A DNA stretch of 64,000 nucleotides from an uncultured Ruminococcus sp. GTDB lineage: Bacteria > Bacillota > Clostridia > Oscillospirales > Ruminococcaceae. A program made the translations under genes and the position numbers. The first letter of the stretch is position 1. Each line of letters opens with the position of its first letter. This document shows, piece after piece, positions 59,040 to 64,000 of the stretch. The notes beneath the pieces are model-generated. The model did no database searches. It was not told where the DNA came from and saw nothing but the letters and a program-made list of their open reading frames with translations. The stretch is from positions 26,027-90,026 of the forward strand of contig CADALT010000007.1 of the NCBI GenBank assembly GCA_902788785.1, in the 5' to 3' direction.

Positions 59040-59822
59040 ATGCTTAAAGTAAACGGACTTGAAATAACCGCAAGGACTTCCAAAGAGCGGCTTGTAAAGG
59101 GTATCAGCTTTGAGGTCGGCAAGGGTGAGACGCTGGGACTTATCGGTGAGAGCGGCAGCGGCAAGAGCCTTACGAGCAAGGCTGTCATTAAGCTGTTAAA
59201 TGACCGTGTTTTCGAGATAAGCGGCAGCATCACATGGAAGAATGAAGAGATACTCACAAAAAAAGCAAAGCTTCCCAAAGGCTGGCGTGGACAGCAGATC
59301 GCAATGATAATGCAAAACCCCATGACAGCTTTTGCACCGATGATACGTCTGGGCAGACAGATAGAAATGGGCTTTGAGCTCAAAGGCAAAAATGCAAGGC
59401 AGGAATTTTACGAACAGCTTGAGATCGCCCTGAAAAATGTCAATCTCGGTGATATGAAAAAAATACTTGGCAGCTATCCCGATGAACTTTCGGGCGGTAT
59501 GCTGCAGCGTGTCATGATAGCTGTGACGCTTATGAAAAAGCCCGAGCTGCTCATCGCTGATGAATGTACCACCGCTGTGGATGCCGCCAGCGAATACATG
59601 ATACTAAAGCAGCTGGAAACACAGCGGAAGAACGGTATGTCGATGATAGTTATAACTCACGATTTCGGCGTTGCGGCAAGGCTTTGCAACAGGGTCGCTG
59701 TTATGAAGTCGGGCAGTATCATCGAACAGGGCAAAACTCTCGATGTGTTCAGCTCACCACAGACGGAATACACTCGTGAGCTTGCGGCGGCGAGCGTACT
59801 GTTCAGGGAGGGCGTATGTTAA
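59040..59822 (+). CDS. Ni/peptide-type importer ATPase 1 (DppD/NikD family)
   Basis: The protein has 260 residues. Walker A GESGSGKS, MIMQNPMTAFAPMIRLGRQ (the Q-loop motif of this family), signature ELSGGMLQRVMIA and Walker B LLIADECTTAVD are seen. It starts one base after the permease stop and overlaps the second ATPase gene by 7 bp. Confidence 0.93.
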   Translation: MLKVNGLEITARTSKERLVKGISFEVGKGETLGLIGESGSGKSLTSKAVIKLLNDRVFEISGSITWKNEEILTKKAKLPKGWRGQQIAMIMQNPMTAFAPMIRLGRQIEMGFELKGKNARQEFYEQLEIALKNVNLGDMKKILGSYPDELSGGMLQRVMIAVTLMKKPELLIADECTTAVDAASEYMILKQLETQRKNGMSMIVITHDFGVAARLCNRVAVMKSGSIIEQGKTLDVFSSPQTEYTRELAAASVLFREGVC

Positions 59823-60568
59823 AAGCGGAAAATGTAACGAAAAAATACGGTCAGCAGACAGCAGTGGACGATGTTTCTCTCAAAGTGCAGGATAATGCGG
59901 TCACAGTCATTGTCGGTGAAAGCGGCAGCGGAAAAAGCACACTTGCAAGGATGCTCTCGCTCATAGAATCTCCCGACAGCGGCGAGATAATCCTTGATGA
60001 TAAAAAAACAGACCGAAAGTCCGCCAAAGCCAACAGGCGGCTGGTACAGCTTGTCATGCAGGACGCTGCAAGCTCCCTTGACCCTCATCAGAGTGCCCGT
60101 CAGGTAATTGATGAGCCGCTGAAGCTGCTCTTGGGATTTGACAAAGCCAAAAGAGCAAAGCGTACCGACGAACTTTGTGATATGGTGCAGTTTCCGAAGG
60201 ACAGGCTCAAAAACAAAGTTTCCGAGCTTTCGGGCGGTCAGCAGAAAAGGCTGTGCATTGCCCGTGCCCTTGCGGCAGAACCGAAATATATCATATTTGA
60301 TGAATCGTTCAGCGGACTTGATGTGACACTGCGCAGATGCATACTCACGATGCTAAAAAAGCTGCGTGAGAAACTTGAAACAGGATTTCTTATAATAACC
60401 CACGATCTTGATACGGCTATGTACATGGCTGACAGGATATATGTCATGCGTTTTGGAAAAATGATCGAAACGCTTGATGATCCCAAAAGTTTTCTTGACT
60501 TTAAAGAGAACTATTCAAAAGAGCTCGTAAGGGCAGCCGAATATAAGCGGCAAGCCCTGAAATTATAA
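59816..60568 (+). CDS. Ni/peptide-type importer ATPase 2 (DppF/NikE family)
   Basis: The protein has 250 residues. Walker A GESGSGKST, VMQDAASSLDPHQSARQ (the typical Q-loop of the F subunit), signature ELSGGQQKRLCIARAL and Walker B IIFDESFSGLD are present. It works with the D-type ATPase as a heterodimer. The lipoprotein gene follows after 16 bp with AAGGAG. Confidence 0.93.
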   Translation: MLKAENVTKKYGQQTAVDDVSLKVQDNAVTVIVGESGSGKSTLARMLSLIESPDSGEIILDDKKTDRKSAKANRRLVQLVMQDAASSLDPHQSARQVIDEPLKLLLGFDKAKRAKRTDELCDMVQFPKDRLKNKVSELSGGQQKRLCIARALAAEPKYIIFDESFSGLDVTLRRCILTMLKKLREKLETGFLIITHDLDTAMYMADRIYVMRFGKMIETLDDPKSFLDFKENYSKELVRAAEYKRQALKL

Positions 60569-60584
60569 AAAAGGAGTAAGTTTT

Positions 60585-62279
60585 ATGAAAAAAAGCAACA
60601 CAATGATAATGGCACTGATAATGTCAATGACGATGCTTGCAGGCTGCGGCGGTACCGAGGACAGCAGCAATACCGAAACAAAAGCAGCTGCAAAGGAGGA
60701 GACTGCCTCCGCTGCGGCAAATGAAAGCGAAAGCACCGAAAAGACCATCACCATCGCACAGAGCGCCCCCTTTTCCATGGGCTTCGGTCAGGGTGTAATG
60801 GTGTATGAAAACACCTACTATGCCAACAATTTCTATGAGCCGCTGGTAAAGTACAAGGACGGCGAGTACATTCCCTGCCTTGCCACCGAATGGAGTTCCT
60901 CCGATGACGGTCTTACCTACACATTCAAACTGCGTGAAGGTGTAAAGTTCAACGACGGCACCGACTTCAACGCACAGGCAGTCAAGCTGTATTTTGACAA
61001 TATGCGCCCGACACTCGGTGCAAGCACCAACTACGGTCAGCTGGATACTCTGATAACAGAGGTCACAGCAGATGATGACCATACGGTGTCTTTCCACCTG
61101 TCACGTCCCTATTACAACGTGCTGAACGACCTTTCGATGGCTATGCCCAGAGGTATCCTCGCACCTGCCGCTTTTAATGAGGACGGCACTGTAAATGAAG
61201 AATACCTTATGGACCATACTCCCGGTACGGGTCCTTATATGTTTGAGAGCGCAAACGACACCGCTACCGAATACAAGTTTAAAAAGAACCCGAATTACTG
61301 GGGTGATGCCCCAGATGCGGACAGCTTTACCGTCAAGATAATCCCCGAAACAAAGGTCGCTGCCATGAAAGCAGGCGAGGTAGACTTCATCATCGGTTCG
61401 GAAACACTTGATGCGGCTTCTTATCTGGAGCTTTCACAGGCAGACGGTATCAAGGGTGAGGTATCCGACTTCAATTTCGTAACAGAGTTTATCGCACTCA
61501 ACGACGAAGTAAAGGGTCTTGACGATATCAACGTGCGCACAGCCATACAAATGGCGATCGACAAGGCATCTGTTGCGGAAAATATCTATTCCGGACTGCG
61601 TACCCCTGCCGACTCGGTAATGCCCTCGGATATGCCTTTCTGCAAGTATGATACCAAAACTCCCGAATATGATTTTGAAGAAGCAGTCAAACTGCTGGAC
61701 GACAACGGCTGGAAGGATTCCGACGGCAACGGCATTCGTGACAAAGACGGCACCGAGCTTTCCTACACCATTACATATCCTGCAACGGGCGTATATGATG
61801 ATGTGGTGCTCTACTATCAGCAGACGATGCAGGAACTGGGCATCGAGATAAAGACCGATCCTCTCGATCTGATGACATTCTTTGACAAGATATTCACACA
61901 GGTGGACTACGAGATGACTGCCTATATAAGCTACTGGTTCCCCTATGACCCCTACACCTTTGTGGCGAATATGTACCCCTCCACAGATTATACTGCGGCT
62001 GACGGCATTTACTCCACCGATCCTCAGGTAGCAAAGGCACTTGCCACCATGTCCGATGACGAAGCTAAGGAGCTTATCAAGGGTCTTTACACCTATGATG
62101 ACAATGCAAAGATACAGGAGATATACACAAAGACGCTGAACTCTGCCAACGAAAGCAGCGTTGTTATCCCCCTCAATTACAGAAATGAATATGTGGTCTA
62201 CAACAGTGATAAGGTAGCGTCCTACACCTTCAACAGCATCCCAAATCATGTTGATGTGGCTGCTATCAAGCTGAACTGA
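60585..62279 (+). CDS. Substrate-binding lipoprotein of the Ni/peptide-type importer
   Basis: The protein has 564 residues. The lipobox MLAGCGG places the lipidated Cys at 21, after a KKSN-start signal. A Ser/Glu/Thr-rich linker leads into the SBP_bac_5 fold: YEPLVKYKDGEYIPCLATEW, GLTYTFKLREGVKFNDGT, and FNDVNVRTAIQMAID-like (DINVRTAIQMAI). NikA, DppA and OppA are members, so the ligand may be Ni, heme, peptide or a metal-metallophore complex. It is the last gene of the cluster, followed by a terminator. Confidence 0.93.
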   Translation: MKKSNTMIMALIMSMTMLAGCGGTEDSSNTETKAAAKEETASAAANESESTEKTITIAQSAPFSMGFGQGVMVYENTYYANNFYEPLVKYKDGEYIPCLATEWSSSDDGLTYTFKLREGVKFNDGTDFNAQAVKLYFDNMRPTLGASTNYGQLDTLITEVTADDDHTVSFHLSRPYYNVLNDLSMAMPRGILAPAAFNEDGTVNEEYLMDHTPGTGPYMFESANDTATEYKFKKNPNYWGDAPDADSFTVKIIPETKVAAMKAGEVDFIIGSETLDAASYLELSQADGIKGEVSDFNFVTEFIALNDEVKGLDDINVRTAIQMAIDKASVAENIYSGLRTPADSVMPSDMPFCKYDTKTPEYDFEEAVKLLDDNGWKDSDGNGIRDKDGTELSYTITYPATGVYDDVVLYYQQTMQELGIEIKTDPLDLMTFFDKIFTQVDYEMTAYISYWFPYDPYTFVANMYPSTDYTAADGIYSTDPQVAKALATMSDDEAKELIKGLYTYDDNAKIQEIYTKTLNSANESSVVIPLNYRNEYVVYNSDKVASYTFNSIPNHVDVAAIKLN

Positions 62280-62317
62280 GTTTTGCACATAAGTTTTCGA
62301 CCGAACAAAAAAAATAT

Positions 62318-62359
62318 GATCTCTCGGAATTTCCAACATGATATTCCGAGAGATCTTTT
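62318..62359 (+). terminator. Terminator of the TetR/ABC/importer cluster
   Basis: GATCTCTCGGAAT (62318-62330) pairs exactly with ATTCCGAGAGATC (62343-62355), then TTTTCG. Confidence 0.88.
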
Positions 62360-62448
62360 CGTATATCTAAAACATTTGACTCTCCTGCCAATAATAGCTG
62401 CGCAATCAAACATAACATAAATCAGATAAATTTGACAACTTTGGTTGG

Positions 62449-62477
62449 TTGATGTTTACGCCGTTATATGTTACATT
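62449..62477 (+). promoter_or_regulatory. Possible promoter of the ABC-2 pair
   Basis: TTGATG (62449-62454), 17 bp, TACATT (62472-62477). Weaker than the others here. A TTGACA at 62432 has no -10 at the right distance. Confidence 0.35.
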
Positions 62478-62509
62478 ATTCATAGGAATCATACAAGGAG
62501 GTCAACGTT

Positions 62510-63229
62510 ATGGGTATCGTTACACTTAAAAATGTTTGCAAGAGCTATCCTGCATTTGATCTGAAAAATGTTTCGTTCTCGCTTGAAAAAGGTAAGATAA
62601 CAGGCTTTATCGGCAGAAACGGTGCAGGAAAGACCACCACCATAAAATCCATGCTCGGTCTTGTCCACACAGACAGCGGAGAGATAAGCTATTTCGGCTT
62701 GCCGCTGAACGGGCATGAGACCGAGATAAAGCAGCGTATCGGATATTCGACAGGAACGGTCAGTTGGTATCCTCGCAAGACTATCCGTGGGATAATTGAT
62801 ACCACCAAGCGCTTTTATCAGAACTGGGACGAAACCGCCTGCCGTCACTACATGGAGATGTTCTCACTTGACGAGCGCAAAAAGCCTATGGAGCTTTCCG
62901 AGGGCATGAAAGTTAAATGCAACCTGATGGTTGCGCTTTCCCACGGGGCAGATGTACTGATACTCGATGAGCCGACAAGCGGACTTGACCCGTTCTCACG
63001 GGACGAGCTGCTGGAGCTGTTTATAAAGCTGAAAGAAAATGGTGTGACTATCCTCTTTTCTACACATATCACCTCCGACTTGGAGCGCTGTGCGGATAAC
63101 ATCATATACATCAGCGGCGGTGAGATAAAAGCGGACTGTCCCAAGCCCGATTTCATGCAAAATTACGGTAAGCCTGATGAAACGCTGGAAGAGATCTTCC
63201 TGAGACTTGAAAAGGAGGCGAGAGCATGA
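62510..63229 (+). CDS. ABC-2 type transporter ATPase
   Basis: The protein has 239 residues. Walker A GRNGAGKTT, the signature segment ELSEGMKVKCNLMVALS (an altered LSGGQ, as in YtrB- and BcrA-like ATPases) and Walker B VLILDEPTSGLD are seen. It pairs with the permease starting at 63226 (ATGA overlap). Systems of this kind pump peptides or antibiotics. AAGGAGGTC precedes the ATG. Confidence 0.92.
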   Translation: MGIVTLKNVCKSYPAFDLKNVSFSLEKGKITGFIGRNGAGKTTTIKSMLGLVHTDSGEISYFGLPLNGHETEIKQRIGYSTGTVSWYPRKTIRGIIDTTKRFYQNWDETACRHYMEMFSLDERKKPMELSEGMKVKCNLMVALSHGADVLILDEPTSGLDPFSRDELLELFIKLKENGVTILFSTHITSDLERCADNIIYISGGEIKADCPKPDFMQNYGKPDETLEEIFLRLEKEARA

Positions 63230-63876
63230 AAGCATTGCTGCAAAAAGAGATGCGCCTGAGTGCATCGGTACTGTCATACTTTTTTATTTCGGCAGCGTTC
63301 ATGACGCTTCTCCCGGGGTACCCTATCCTATGCGGTGCGTTTTTTGTGACCCTGGGGATATTTCAAAGCTTTCAGAGTGCAAGGGAGTCAAATGATATAG
63401 TCTACTCCGCACTGCTGCCCATTGCAAAAACTGACGTGGTCAAAGGAAAATACCTGTTCTCTGTTATGATAGAATCCGCAGGCTTTCTCATTATGACGGC
63501 ACTGACGATACTGCGCATGACCGTTCTGGCAGATGCGCAGCCCTACAGACAGAACGCTCTGATGAACGCAAATCCGTTCTTTCTCGGTATGGCGCTTGTA
63601 ATTTTCGGGCTGTTCAATCTGATATTCATCGGCGGATTTTTCAAGACTGCCTACAAACTTTCTCCGTTCGTACATTACATCATTGCGGTATTCCTGACGA
63701 TCGGTGCAGCGGAGGCTTTGCATCATATCCCGACACTTGAAAGCCTGAACGCATTCGGTTTTGAGCATTTTCCCATGCAGCTTTGCCTGCTGTCGGGCGG
63801 TTTGGTTATCTATATACTGCTGACCGTTATATCCTGCAAAACTGCGTGCAAAAGATTTCAGAAGATAGATCTGTAA
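63226..63876 (+). CDS. ABC-2 type permease (ABC2_membrane_5-like)
   Basis: The protein has 216 residues with six membrane helices. MKALLQKEMRLSASVLSYFF at the start, GIFQSFQSARESNDIVYSAL and LPIAKTDVVKGKY are typical of small permeases next to YtrB/BcrA-like ATPases. The start overlaps the ATPase stop. Substrate unknown. Confidence 0.88.
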   Translation: MKALLQKEMRLSASVLSYFFISAAFMTLLPGYPILCGAFFVTLGIFQSFQSARESNDIVYSALLPIAKTDVVKGKYLFSVMIESAGFLIMTALTILRMTVLADAQPYRQNALMNANPFFLGMALVIFGLFNLIFIGGFFKTAYKLSPFVHYIIAVFLTIGAAEALHHIPTLESLNAFGFEHFPMQLCLLSGGLVIYILLTVISCKTACKRFQKIDL

Positions 63877-63904
63877 AGAAAAAACACAGCAGGGAGAGAT
63901 GTGA

Positions 63905-64000
63905 AATGCTCCCCTTTTGTTAGACAATGTGGTATAATAGAAGTGTACCAATCAGAAATCTAATGAAAGGGGGCATTTTTATGCCTAAAGGAAAGCCGAA
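63905..64000 (+). mobile_element. Left edge of an IS3-family-like element, cut by the window end
   Basis: TGCTCCCCTTTTGTTAGACA near 63909 looks like an IS end. It is followed by an extended -10 (TGGTATAAT, 63931-63939) and a gene start with AAAGGGGG upstream. Only the edge is in view, so the right end and target duplication cannot be seen. Confidence 0.5.
63981..64000 (+). CDS. Start of a putative transposase OrfA, truncated
   Basis: Only MPKGKP is encoded before the window ends. MPKGKP-type starts are known to me from IS3-family OrfA proteins of Clostridia. AAAGGGGG lies seven to ten bases upstream. The family call rests on this short start plus the upstream IS-like end. Confidence 0.4.

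Noticed and set aside
62432-62460. TTGACA at 62432 as the -35 of the ABC-2 pair
   Set aside because: The sequence 17 bp downstream is TTTACG, not a usable -10.

Overview
The window looks like chromosome of a low-to-mid GC Clostridia bacterium, most likely Ruminococcus (R. albus-like). This is inferred from the gene families: Na+-pumping decarboxylase subunits, a FakA/Asp23 pair, a Wzz-tyrosine autokinase fusion, a GH127 arabinofuranosidase, large secreted repeat proteins with a shared C-terminal module, and LytTR/GHKL signalling. Promoters are unusually easy to read: TTGACA-like -35, a 17-bp spacer and TATAAT recur in front of most transcription units.

Region 1-8.5 kb holds housekeeping genes: a ROK sugar kinase followed by a frameshifted zinc-ribbon ORF and a 20-residue-repeat protein, decarboxylase beta and gamma subunits, an MscS channel, Asp23 and FakA, tRNA-Thr(CGT) with a triplicated tail-terminator, and PnuC. 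Region 8.7-23.2 kb holds an HD-GYP protein and a six-gene operon joining an ECF-type importer (S, T, A) to a heterodimeric exporter-type ABC pair and an AraC regulator. It also holds a GNAT/ABC-2 operon and a second AraC gene.

Region 23.3-41 kb carries two paralogous secreted repeat proteins (23.6 and 38.1 kb), each behind a consensus promoter and a 200-300 nt leader. Between them lie a DMT transporter, an orphan LytTR regulator, an ArsB/NhaD-type transporter with a cytidylate-kinase-like protein, VanZ, a 201-bp MITE with perfect 22-bp ends, a folate operon (HD, FolP, FolB-FolK, DHFR), and a divergent DXS-like synthase. Region 41-49 kb has a two-gene exopolysaccharide start module, a two-domain methyltransferase fusion, a DUF4405/flavodoxin operon with duplicated operators, and GH127.

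Region 49-52.8 kb is a probable cell-cell or envelope signalling locus. Two CPBP membrane proteases diverge from a LytTR regulator and GHKL kinase, and three LytTR-type direct repeats with a 21-bp period lie between them. Region 53-62.3 kb is a TetR-controlled cluster in which a second exporter-type ABC pair, paralogous to the 13-17 kb pair, is joined to a complete Ni/peptide-type importer. The window ends with an ABC-2 gene pair and the left edge of an IS3-like element.

The most interesting signals are: two paralogous exporter pairs coupled to two different importer classes; the LytTR operator array; a five-copy family of intergenic palindromic elements ending in TATA(G/T)TAAACGACAT; the tRNA tail triplication with a compensatory stem change; and a candidate inverted-repeat operator shared by the ECF operon and the methyltransferase fusion.
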